Assembly (NCBI GenBank): GCA_002049885.1
Contig: MVCS01000124.1
Coordinates: 1-8,067 of the forward strand
Direction of reading: 5' to 3'
DNA length: 8,067 bases
DNA from: Planctomycetales bacterium 4484_123
Lineage (GTDB): Bacteria; Planctomycetota; Phycisphaerae; SM23-33
This document shows, piece by piece, positions 1 to 7,266 of the stretch (its first letter is position 1; each line of letters opens with the position of its first letter). The notes beneath the pieces are model-generated. The model was not told the DNA's origin and did no database searches. It saw only the letters and a program-made list of their open reading frames with translations. The translations under genes were made by a program, and so were the position numbers.

Positions 1-194
1 TGCCGCTGCTTGGGACTGAGTATCCCCGTGCCCATGCACAGCGGGCAGACGCCCTCCAGCGCCGCCAGGATGGCATCGCGAATGAACTGCGAGCGGTTGG
101 GGATGCCCTCCAGGGCATCCAGAAGGGCTGGGTCAGCCTTGAAGGTGACGACTTCCTGTTTGCCTGTCCGCTTCAATCTGCTCTCCCGCACCAT
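1..194 (-). CDS. Ribbon-helix-helix (CopG/Arc-type) regulator with CxxCxGxG zinc-knuckle motif, 3'-partial
   Basis: Reading the minus strand from the ATG at 194-192 gives 64 residues without a stop before the window edge. After a basic N-terminus (VRESRLKRTGKQ) there is a beta-strand (EVVTFKAD, about residues 14-21), helix A (PALLDALEGI), the turn PNRS and helix B (QFIRDAILAALEG). This is the classic ribbon-helix-helix DNA-binding fold. It is followed directly by CPLCMGTGIL, a CxxCxGxG motif that suggests half of a metal-binding knuckle whose partner ligands would lie beyond the edge. From memory, proteins of this build occur beside zinc/manganese ABC transporter genes, so a metal-responsive repressor is plausible but not shown here. 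The gene is divergent from the heparinase-like remnant at 317. No strong ribosome binding site is visible before the ATG, so the exact start is less certain than the identity. Confidence 0.82.
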   Translation of the reverse strand, partial: MVRESRLKRTGKQEVVTFKADPALLDALEGIPNRSQFIRDAILAALEGVCPLCMGTGILSPKQR

Positions 195-316
195 CCGAGC
201 GCGCCTACCGGCCCCCGCCCGGCAAGGCCTTGACTTGCACGGACCCGGCGGCGTAGGGCAGCGGCGGCATTCGTGCCCGGGTCAAGACGGCCGGGCTCGC
301 CAGGAGGCGTTCGAGC
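195..316. promoter_or_regulatory. Divergent intergenic region with palindrome, inverted repeat and Shine-Dalgarno
   Basis: This 122-base gap separates two divergent genes. A perfect 10-base palindrome, CAAGGCCTTG, lies at 223-232 and overlaps a -35-like TTGACT at 230-235 on the plus strand. The best -10 position about 17 bases further on (near 253) is poor, so the promoter call is weak. A 7-base inverted repeat, GACCCGG (242-248) and CCGGGTC (277-283), lies further in. AGGAGG at 302-307 is a near-ideal ribosome binding site for the ATG at 317 and decides that start. Ribbon-helix-helix proteins often bind short palindromes near their own promoters, so 223-232 is a candidate operator by inference. 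Confidence 0.45.
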
Positions 317-1780
317 ATGAAAGAACACAAACACCCACACCCGCACCTGGCCCCCCCGCCATCCGCGGAACAACTCACGCCCGGGGACGAACCCGCCCGT
401 CTTCGTCTGGAAGGGACTGCCCGACCAGAAGCCCTTCCACCTCACTGTCGCTCGTGACCCGGCCTTCGGCGACATCTGCCTGGAAGAGGCCGGCCTGCCC
501 GAGCCCATGGTGCTGCCGACGAAGGCCTTCCTGCCCGGGGAATATTTCTGGAAATGGTCGGCCGGCGGAAAGCAGTCGGAGGTCTTCAGCTTCACCATCA
601 CCCCCGAGGCCACGGTGCTGGAGGTCCCGCCGGCGGCTGAGTGGCTGAAGCGCTTCCCGAGCGGCCACCCGCGGACCTACATCCGGCCCGAGGACATCCC
701 CGCCCTGCGCCAATCCCGCCACGGCGAGCGGGCGGAGATGTGGAAAAGACTCCACGCCGCCGCAGAGGAACTGCTGCCGCGGAAGCACGAAATCGAAGAG
801 CCCCCTACCTACCCGACAGGCGCTTCGGCTACGACAAGGAGTTCGCGGTCCGGTTCGAGATCATGGTCGAATCGCGCCGCTTCGTCCGCGAGGCCCTGAC
901 CCTGGCGCTGGCCTATCTGGCCAGCGGCAAGAAGGCCTACGCACGCGCGGCCTGCCGGCGCATGGCCTCCATCAGCCGATGGGACCCGGACGGCTCCAGC
1001 CACATCGCCCACAACGACGAGGCCCACATGTCGGTCATCTGGGACGGCCGGCAGGTATGCGACTGGGTGTGGGAGGGGTTCACCGAGCAGCAGCGCCAGG
1101 TCGTCATCGAACAGTTCCGCCAGCGCGGGCGGATCACCTACCAGTACATGCACGACCGCGGCCTGTACGGCGTGACCCGATTCGACTCCCACGCCGGGCG
1201 CGAGACCGACCGAAGCCACCGTTTCCGCTTCGGCCCGGCGTCGGTCGGCCCGGAGCGCTACCTCTCGCCGCCCCGGCCGGGGCCCGAGGGCCGCTCCAGC
1301 GCTCGCACGACTCGCGCGGAGCCATCGAAAACGACCACGAGGACCGGCTCCTGGCCTACTTCTGCGGCAACGCCGACGCCAGCTACGACCGGGCCAGCCG
1401 TTGCCGCCGGCACGTGGTCTTCCTCAAGGGCCACGTCTGCTTCGTGCTAATCGACGAGCTCGTCCCCGCCGCCCATGCCCCGCAAGGCGAGCGAGGACTA
1501 TCGCATGCAGTACCACCTCCGCTACAGCATCGCCTCCATCTCCGGGCCGAAGAACCTCGCGGTGGTGCTGGTCCCCGGCCACGCCGGGCTCAGCCCGGCA
1601 GAGGTGACCACCGAGTGGGACGGGCCGCTCGAGGTGGCCCGCATCGGCGACGACCGCCTGCTGGTCAACCAGGACGCCGGCATCGAGTGAAACGTCCCGC
1701 GCACCGAAGCCCTCGCCGTACTGGCCGTCGAGTGCCAGCGGTACCTGCTGACCGACCGAGGGGTAGTGCTCCTGGACTGA
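317..1780 (+). pseudogene. Decayed DUF4962 / heparinase II/III-like protein gene
   Basis: The ATG at 317 follows AGGAGG, but reading continues only by changing frame several times. The first shift is at a run of seven C (351-357); dropping one C joins the start to TNPPVFVWKG and an Ig-like N-terminal domain ending in HPRTYIRPEDIPALR, typical of DUF4962. The second is at five C (801-805), where one more C gives EEPPYLPDRRFGYDKEF, leading into an alpha-helical region through YGVTRFDSHAGRE (near 1200). Sense resumes in another frame by 1291 with LQRSHDSRGAIEN and RRHVVFLKGHVCFVLIDE, shifts again around 1465-1495, and continues as the C-terminal beta domain. TGA at 1688-1690 interrupts it, yet the same frame continues as NVPRTEALAVLAVE to a stop at 1778. 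About 485 residues' worth of code remain, much less than I expect for the family, and the catalytic His-rich middle is absent. Family members are polysaccharide lyases or related proteins; this copy is very unlikely to work. Confidence 0.8.
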
Positions 1781-1897
1781 CGAGCACCGGCCGGCTCGGA
1801 ACACCGGCCGGGGCCTTCCGGGCCGGACGGCGACGGCGGACGAAATTTTTTGACGAAAATCGCCGTCCCGGCCGGACGGCACTATAGAAAATCGCCG
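1781..1897. repeat. Cluster of GC palindromes and short direct repeats around a long imperfect hairpin
   Basis: CACCGGCCGG occurs at 1785-1794 and 1802-1811, each containing the palindrome CCGGCCGG. GGCCGGACGGC occurs at 1821-1831 and 1870-1880. GAAAATCGCCG occurs at 1855-1865 and 1887-1897. The arm 1821-1833 pairs with 1860-1873 through 13 base pairs with one bulged base, closing a 26-base loop that carries six T (1846-1851). The T run sits in the loop rather than after the stem, so it is not a standard Rho-independent terminator, though folding downstream of the decayed gene's stop is compatible with a termination role. A TATAGA at 1883-1888 could be a -10 element, but TTGACG at 1850-1855 is 27 bases upstream, too far for a standard promoter. 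No coding signal was recognised. Confidence 0.5.
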
Positions 1898-2184
1898 AGC
1901 CTTGCCGATAAGGATGATGCTGGATCAGCCGAGCTCTGTTCGTCTCGGTCTTCCACACCAGGTGCGGGACGCACCTGAACCCCTGGGATACTTCGACGCC
2001 ACCGGTGCGCCTGCACCGCCGAGCGTCTTTCCGTGACCCCTGAGGGCGCGGCACCGTCGGTCCGCGGCCACATGTTCCGTCGGCCGGAACGGCCAGTTCA
2101 TCGAGACCGCACGCCCTTGCCGGCTGGGACGCCCACCGGGGCCAAGGGGCACAGTTCGTTCGCCGCTGTGAAAAGGATACCGCC
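1898..2184 (+). promoter_or_regulatory. Putative structured leader of the TPR operon with three compact hairpins
   Basis: No convincing gene is visible here. Three perfect small hairpins follow one another: CAGGTGCG (1959-1966) with CGCACCTG (1970-1977), 8 base pairs and a GGA loop; CGGTGC (2003-2008) with GCACCG (2013-2018), loop GCCT; and GTTCCG (2074-2079) with CGGAAC (2085-2090), loop TCGGC. A small ATG-led frame at 1914-2036 after AAGGATG is possible but resembles no protein I know. The segment ends at AAAAGGA (2171-2177), which is well placed as ribosome binding site for the ATG at 2185. The tandem hairpins might form a regulatory leader or small RNA; I do not recognise a known riboswitch. 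Confidence 0.35.
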
Positions 2185-3551
2185 ATGCGCACAGTCCTCG
2201 CCCTGCTGCTGACAGTCCAGGCCGCCAGTTGCGGCGAGACCGCCACCACCACCTCGGCCCCTGCCGCCGAGACGGACAAGGCCCTGAAGCTCTACGCCCG
2301 CGGAGACTATGCCGCCGTGGTCCGAATGCTGCAGGGCCCCTGCCGCCGCGGCCAGGGGCGGATCCAGGACCGCCTGCTGCTGGCCCGGGCCCAACTCCAC
2401 CTGCACCGAGAGGCCGAGGCCCTGGCCATCCTGGAGTCCGTCCTGGAAAGCGACGCCGAGAACCCGGAGGCCAATGCCCTCATGGGGCGCATCCTGCACC
2501 GGCGAGACAAGCACGCGGAGGCCATCGCCTACCTTCGCCGCGCCTACCGCCTCCGCCGCGACCCGGCGACCGCGGCCATGCTCGGGCGGTCCCACTACGC
2601 CCTCGGCAACGTGGCCAAGGCCAAGACCTACCTCGAGAAGGCGCTCGAGAAGGACATTCGCGACCCCGACAACAGCTTTCTCCTGGGTCTCATCCACCTC
2701 CGACACGGCCAGGGCGCACTGGCGGAAAGGTACCTTCTGCTGGCCAGAGACGCCGGGATGACCGGGCCGGAACTCCACCGGCTGCTGGGCCGGGCGTACC
2801 TGCTCCAGCACAAGGAACTGGGCCCGGTGTTGCTGCGGTCGGGCCCGGCCGGCGCCGCCCCCGGCGACATCATCGACGGCCAGGTCGTGCTGGGACCGGT
2901 CGCCGGCGTGGAAGGACGGTACAAGGTCTGCACGCGATACTCGGCCCTGTATGAGGCCCTGCAACTGCTCAAGATCCCCGAGTCTGCATCGCCAGGCGTG
3001 ACTTCCCCGCCTTGCAGAAGTGCCTGCGGACGGCCCTGGCCAGGAGGCTCTTCAGCCCGCAACGGGCGGCCCGTTTCTACTACCAGGCCGCCGTGGCCCT
3101 GCGAGCCGAGGGCGACAGACGCCAGGCCCTGGAACTGCTCCAGCAGGCCGACCACCTGCACCCCACCTCAGAGCCGGTGCTGCGGGCACTGGCCGGCCTG
3201 GCCCTGAGCAGCGGGCGTGCCAAACTCGCCTGCCGGTGCTACCGGCGACTGATAGAACTTTTTCCCGATGCCGAGGACCTCGACGAGCTGCGCAACAGGC
3301 TCAAGGTCCTGGAGGGAAAGGAGACATCGCGCGCCGGCCCGGCAGGCGGCGGGAGCCGTGGGTTGGAGCCCGCCATAGGCGCGAGCCCCTCCGGCCCGAG
3401 TCCCAACCCCGCCGTCCCGGCCAAGGTCGCCGCCGTGCAGCACGGCCGGGGCCTTCAGGCCGGGCCAGGAGCTGCCCTTCGCACCAGGCAGACCCGAACG
3501 ACCGCACCACCGGTGGCTCGAAAGGAGATATGCACATGGCGGCGTGCGTAA
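2185..3551 (+). CDS. TPR-repeat lipoprotein, apparently frameshifted near 2980
   Basis: The ATG follows AAAAGGA with seven bases between. The N-terminus (MRTVLALLLTVQAASC) is a short export signal with a plausible lipobox, AASC, placing the acylated cysteine at residue 16. Residues 31-210 form about five to six helix-turn-helix TPR units, for example EAEALAILESVLESDAENPE and KAKTYLEKALEKDIRDPDNS. A less typical segment, GDIIDGQVVLGPVAGVEGRY, follows. Near 2980-2984 the TPR reading moves from one frame to another: upstream ends LLKIPE, downstream resumes CIARRDFPALQKCL with clear TPRs (QALELLQQADHLHPTSEP) to LIELFPDAEDL, then a Pro/Gly/Arg-rich tail. Inserting one base near 2983 would give about 455 residues; as written, translation yields 340 residues ending at 3207 with a nonsense tail. 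It is the first gene of the envelope operon. Role inferred: protein-interaction scaffold on the cell-surface or periplasmic side of a membrane. Confidence 0.72.
3521..3528 (+). promoter_or_regulatory. Ribosome binding site choosing between two in-frame ATGs
   Basis: AAAGGAGA lies just before two in-frame ATG codons at 3530 and 3536. The core GGAG ends at 3527, which leaves only two bases to the first ATG but eight to the second, so 3536 is the better start. The preceding TPR gene, if its frame is restored, stops at 3551, so the two genes overlap by 16 bases, which suggests coupled translation. Confidence 0.65.
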
Positions 3552-6500
3552 GATTGCTGTGTGCCGTCGGCTTCATGGTGGCGTGCCTGTCCGCTTCCGC
3601 TGCCGGCCAGGCGCCCACCGTCGAGCAGCTCCGCCGCGAGCTGCAGGCCAACCCCACATCACTGAAGCTCAAGGAGGCATTGGCGGAGGCCTGTCTTCGC
3701 GAATGCTACCTGGAGGAATCGCTGAAGCTGTGGCGCCAGATCCTGGCCCACAGTCCGAACCACAGGCGCGCCAGGCAGGTGGTGGAGAGGCTGACGGTGC
3801 AGGCCCTTGACCTCGACAGCCATCTCGACGTGCTACAGCGAATAATCGGCCGGGGGATCACGGAGGGCACAGCAGGCCTGCTTGACGCGGCCAGCCGGCG
3901 TGCCGCGTCGAAACCGCAGAAGGCGAGGGTCCTGTATCTGCGTGGCCTGCTGGCCCTCCGGCAATACGCACCGGCCCGGGCCAGGGCGTACTTTGAGGCT
4001 GCCCGAAGGCTGTACGGCGAGACGGCCTGGGCAGCCCGGTCGGCCATCGCCCTGGCCCGGGCCGAAGTCCAGCCCTCCCGGCCAGCCAAGGCCGAGCCGA
4101 AGGAGGCCCCGGTTAGGTCCCGGCCCTGTTCGCGTTCCTCCCCGCCAACGAGCGAGCCCAAGTTCGACCCTGCGGCCGTGGCCCGCGCTCGCCGGCTACT
4201 GCGCAGTGTCATCGACAACGACAAACTGACCGACAAGACCCCAAAGGAGCTCGCCCGCCTGGAACTGCTGCGGCTGGAGGCACCGGGCACGCCTCCTCGC
4301 CAACAGCTCGCAGCCCTGCGCAAGCTGCTCAAGACGCTCACCACGGCCGAGGCACGCCGGGCGACATTGAAGGAGGTCTCCCAGGTCACCACCAAGGCCC
4401 AGGGGCGGTGGGTCCCAGAGGCCATCGACGCCCTGGCGGGCATGCTGCGTGCCGAACCGCCGCAGGACGAGGCCATGCAAATCCTCGGCCGGTTGCTGAC
4501 GGCGGCAAGACAGAGCCGTGACCGGTCCGTGCTGGACCGGCTCCTGGCTGCCCTGAAGACGATCGGCTTCAGGGACGCCGAGCTGGCCCGCGAGCTGTCC
4601 CTGCTGCGGGCCGAGGCCCTGCTCAGCCGGGCCGTCGTCGAGGACGACCCGCAGGCGATGGAGCGGCTGGTGGCCTCGGCCTCCGCCGTGCTGAAGGTCC
4701 CGGCCGGGCAGGACGACGGCCCGCGCGTGCGCCGGCTCAGGGGTCGGTCACTGCTGGTCCGGGCCCAGAAGCTGCTGGCCCTGCGCGGCCCGACGGCCGC
4801 CCTGCCGGCCCTGCTGGAGGCCAAGCGATACTATCTGGCCACCCTGGCCGGCGACCCGGCCGGGGCCTTCGACCGGCTGGGGAAGATCGCCGCCCTGCTT
4901 GAACACATGCACGAATGGGAAACGGCGGCGGCCCTGCACCGCGAGGTGGCCCGGCGGTTCCCACACAGCCCCCAGGGGCGGGACGCCCTGCTGCGAGTGG
5001 CCCAACTCTACGAGCGCCACCTGAACGCCCCCCTGGAAGCCCTGGAGGCCTACGCCGAGTACGCTGCCCGCTATCCAGCCGAGCTGCCCTACCGCCAACT
5101 GCATGTCGGCCGACGCCTGCGCCGGCTGGGCTATGTCAACGTGCTGGATTTCCAGAAACGCAACGGGCTGAAGCCGGACGGCATCTTCGGCCCCGCGACG
5201 CGGCGGAAGCTCCAGCAGCTTGAACGCAGCTTCGACATGATTCGGGCCGACAACCACGCCGACGGCGGCATCCTGCGCGGACAGTTCGTGCACCCGGCCA
5301 TCTTCTGCATCGCACGCCGCATGGAGCGGGCCGGCCGGTACCACCAGGCCATCATCGCCTACCGCACCTTCCTGAATCTCTTCCCCACGAAGAAGGACGC
5401 CGACGACGCCCTCATCGCCATCGCCAGGGGCTTCCGCGCGAACCTGCTCTTCGAGGAGGCCCTGGGAGCCTACCGGGAGCTGATGGCCGACTACCCCAAC
5501 GGTGACGCGACCTCCGAGGCCTACGTGGAGGCGGCCGGGTGCTTGGAGAACCTCGGCCGGTGGACCGAGGCCAGGGAGTACTACGAACTCTACATCAAGA
5601 AATTCCCGCGATACCGGCACGTGGCCATGTGCAAGGAGAGGCTGGCGGTGCTGGGGCAGTTGCAGCAGTACGCCGAGTTCATCGCCGCCAACCCGCGGAA
5701 CCCGAAGGTGGCCGAGGCCCAGTATCAGATTGGCCTGATCCTGTACAAGAAACTCAGGAACTACACCAAGGCGGCGGTGGAATTCGCCGAGGTGGCCCGG
5801 CGGTATCCCAGGCACGTGCGTGCGGCGGACGGGCTGTTCAGCGCCGGCGTGGCTCAACTGCGCGCCGAGAACTTCCCCGCCGCCAGGGCACTCTTCGCGG
5901 AACTGGTGCAGCGCTATCCCGGAAGCCGCTTGGCCGACGACGGGCAGTTCTGGATCGGCCATACCTACGAATACAGCGCCCGGGCCCTGGGCAGGCTCGA
6001 CAAGAAGCGGATCGTGCTGAAGCGCCGGAGCCTGCGCGCCCGGGCGCGTCTGGCCGCCGACCTGGCCCTGCGGCAGCGCTACCACCCGGCCGCCAGGCCC
6101 GGACCGGCGGTGCCGGAGGAGGTCTGGGGCGGCGATACCCTCGGCGTGCTGACCTCCGGTTCCAAGCGCGACCGGGTCAACGCCGAGCTGTTCCGCGCCA
6201 TCCGGGCCTACCGCCAGGTCGTCCGGCGCTTCAAGAGCGGTGACTGTGCCGGCAAGGCCCTGCTGCGCATCGGCAAGATATACACCGACTATCTCAAGGA
6301 CCCCGAAAAGGGCATCGCCGCCTATCAGGAGTTGCTGGCCAAGTACGGCGGGTCCGAGCAAGCCCTGGACGCGCAGTTCCGGGTGGGCGAGTACCTGCTG
6401 GAGAAGCGCCGGTATGACCAGGCCGTCAAGGCCTACGAGCAGTTTATCTACAACTACCCGCGCGACGAGAAGGTCCAGCAGGCCATGATGGCCATCGCCC

Positions 6501-6634
6501 GCTGCCACGCCGCCACCAAGGACTGGGGCAAGGCACTCGACGCCTACCAGCGCTACCTCAACAAGTTCCCGCAGGGCCGGTTCGCCGCCACCGCCCGGGC
6601 CCAGGTAGAATGGATACGGACCTATCACTTCTGA
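3536..6634 (+). CDS. Large exported TPR protein with embedded peptidoglycan-binding domain
   Basis: The 1032-residue product starts with a hydrophobic export signal (residues 1-23, VRLLCAVGFMVACLSASA); cleavage near AxA at 22-23 is likely, although MVAC at 14-17 could be a weak lipobox. Helical, TPR-like repeats fill most of the length. A Pro/Lys-rich linker lies around 178-206. Strong TPR or BamD/YbgF-like units (FPHSPQGRDALLRVAQLYE; FPTKKDADDALIAIARGF; YPGSRLADDGQFWIGHTYE) run from about 470 onward. At about 525-565 sits a peptidoglycan-binding type 1 domain: VLDFQKRNGLKPDGIFGPAT followed by RRKLQQL, matching the FQ..nGL.pDGi.Gp.T pattern. An Arg-rich linker at about 820-880 interrupts the array before the last repeats, which end in EWIRTYHF. 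The TPRs should bind protein partners while the embedded domain grips peptidoglycan, placing the protein in the periplasm or wall. It follows a TPR lipoprotein gene and precedes a lytic transglycosylase gene 62 bases downstream. The reading frame is intact throughout. Confidence 0.88.
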   Translation: MAACVRLLCAVGFMVACLSASAAGQAPTVEQLRRELQANPTSLKLKEALAEACLRECYLEESLKLWRQILAHSPNHRRARQVVERLTVQALDLDSHLDVLQRIIGRGITEGTAGLLDAASRRAASKPQKARVLYLRGLLALRQYAPARARAYFEAARRLYGETAWAARSAIALARAEVQPSRPAKAEPKEAPVRSRPCSRSSPPTSEPKFDPAAVARARRLLRSVIDNDKLTDKTPKELARLELLRLEAPGTPPRQQLAALRKLLKTLTTAEARRATLKEVSQVTTKAQGRWVPEAIDALAGMLRAEPPQDEAMQILGRLLTAARQSRDRSVLDRLLAALKTIGFRDAELARELSLLRAEALLSRAVVEDDPQAMERLVASASAVLKVPAGQDDGPRVRRLRGRSLLVRAQKLLALRGPTAALPALLEAKRYYLATLAGDPAGAFDRLGKIAALLEHMHEWETAAALHREVARRFPHSPQGRDALLRVAQLYERHLNAPLEALEAYAEYAARYPAELPYRQLHVGRRLRRLGYVNVLDFQKRNGLKPDGIFGPATRRKLQQLERSFDMIRADNHADGGILRGQFVHPAIFCIARRMERAGRYHQAIIAYRTFLNLFPTKKDADDALIAIARGFRANLLFEEALGAYRELMADYPNGDATSEAYVEAAGCLENLGRWTEAREYYELYIKKFPRYRHVAMCKERLAVLGQLQQYAEFIAANPRNPKVAEAQYQIGLILYKKLRNYTKAAVEFAEVARRYPRHVRAADGLFSAGVAQLRAENFPAARALFAELVQRYPGSRLADDGQFWIGHTYEYSARALGRLDKKRIVLKRRSLRARARLAADLALRQRYHPAARPGPAVPEEVWGGDTLGVLTSGSKRDRVNAELFRAIRAYRQVVRRFKSGDCAGKALLRIGKIYTDYLKDPEKGIAAYQELLAKYGGSEQALDAQFRVGEYLLEKRRYDQAVKAYEQFIYNYPRDEKVQQAMMAIARCHAATKDWGKALDAYQRYLNKFPQGRFAATARAQVEWIRTYHF

Positions 6635-6659
6635 GGTCGCCGGCGAGCGAGAGCCTCAG
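6631..6659. other. Inverted repeat over the stop codon between the TPR and SLT genes
   Basis: CTGAGG (6631-6636) pairs with CCTCAG (6654-6659), and the 17-base interval contains the perfect palindrome TCGCCGGCGA (6637-6646). The left arm includes the TGA stop of the upstream gene. No T run follows, so this is not a standard terminator. It could be an RNA hairpin that stabilises or attenuates transcript between the two operon genes. Confidence 0.35.
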
Positions 6660-6696
6660 CGGGCGGCGCGGGAGCCGATGAAGGCAGCGGAAGGCG

Positions 6697-7266
6697 ATGC
6701 AGAAGAGGACGAAGCTGCTCATACCCGTCGTTGCGGCGGTCTTGGCTGCCGGCGGCTACGTGACGTACTGGCTGGCGCGGCGCCAGCGGAGGCTGAGCAT
6801 CGAGGCCCGGATCGACCGCTACCAGCACATCATCCATCGCCACGCCCAAGCCAACGCCTTGCCGGCGGAGTTCGTCCGCGCGGTCATCCGGGCCGAAAGC
6901 GCAGGCCGGCCCCGGGCCGTCTCGGCCAGGAACGCCAAGGGGCTGATGCAGATCACGCCCATCACCCAGCGCGAGGTCCAGCGCCGTCTGGGCCTGCCGC
7001 CCGGCGACCTGTTCGACCCCGAGTACAACATCCGCCTCGGCACGAGCTATCTTCGACTGCTGGCCAACCGCTTCGGCGGCGATGCCTACCTGGCCGTCGC
7101 CGCCTACCACATGGGCCCGACCCGGCTGCAGAAGATCCGCGACGCCCACCCGGAGCTTCCCGCCAGAGAGCTCGTCGAGGCCCATGCCACGGCGGCCACC
7201 ATCCGCTATTGCCGCGCGGTGCTGGGCGGGCGAACGTTCGACCTCGGCGTAGTGCGGCAAGAGTAA
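6697..7266 (+). CDS. Membrane-anchored SLT-family lytic transglycosylase
   Basis: This 189-residue protein has a basic N-terminus (MQKRTK) and one hydrophobic helix at residues 7-26, with no obvious cleavage site, so it is probably an N-terminal anchor with the catalytic domain outside the cytoplasmic membrane. The goose-type/SLT lysozyme fold is clear: EFVRAVIRAESAG with catalytic Glu67, GLMQITP at 82-88, NIRLGTSYL at 111-119, and AYHMGP at 136-141, a variant of the common AYNAGP. These enzymes cleave the MurNAc-GlcNAc bond of peptidoglycan non-hydrolytically, forming 1,6-anhydro ends. The start is chosen because it gives the full anchor; GGAAGG at 6689-6694 is the likely ribosome binding site, though close. 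The protein is short, lacking the superhelical domain of Slt70-type enzymes; the two TPR proteins encoded just upstream may supply that part. The stop is TAA at 7264. Confidence 0.92.
   Translation: MQKRTKLLIPVVAAVLAAGGYVTYWLARRQRRLSIEARIDRYQHIIHRHAQANALPAEFVRAVIRAESAGRPRAVSARNAKGLMQITPITQREVQRRLGLPPGDLFDPEYNIRLGTSYLRLLANRFGGDAYLAVAAYHMGPTRLQKIRDAHPELPARELVEAHATAATIRYCRAVLGGRTFDLGVVRQE

Noticed and set aside
1850..1888. Sigma-70 promoter with TTGACG (1850-1855) and TATAGA (1883-1888)
   Set aside because: The spacer is 27 bases, far from the usual 16-18, and no better -35 fits the TATAGA.
1914..2036. Small ATG-led frame of about 40 codons after AAGGATG
   Set aside because: No family resemblance, and it crosses two of the perfect hairpins, which better explain the sequence.
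1665..2279. Minus-strand open frame of 204 codons across the gap before the TPR operon
   Set aside because: It starts antisense to the TPR lipoprotein gene and crosses palindromic GC repeats; no ribosome binding site or recognisable fold is visible.
3020..3535. Upstream extension of the 1032-residue protein to an ATG at 3020
   Set aside because: The extension is Arg/Pro/Gly-rich shadow of the TPR lipoprotein gene and would bury the export signal; AAAGGAGA before 3536 supports the shorter form.
3706..4824. Minus-strand open frame of 372 codons rich in Ser/Arg/Ala
   Set aside because: Antisense to the same TPR gene; its composition is that of a shadow frame and no family is recognised.
4748..6628. 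Minus-strand open frame of 626 codons
   Set aside because: It lies wholly antisense to the intact TPR/peptidoglycan-binding gene, lacks recognisable domains and is explained by high G/C at third codon positions leaving the complementary frame free of stops.
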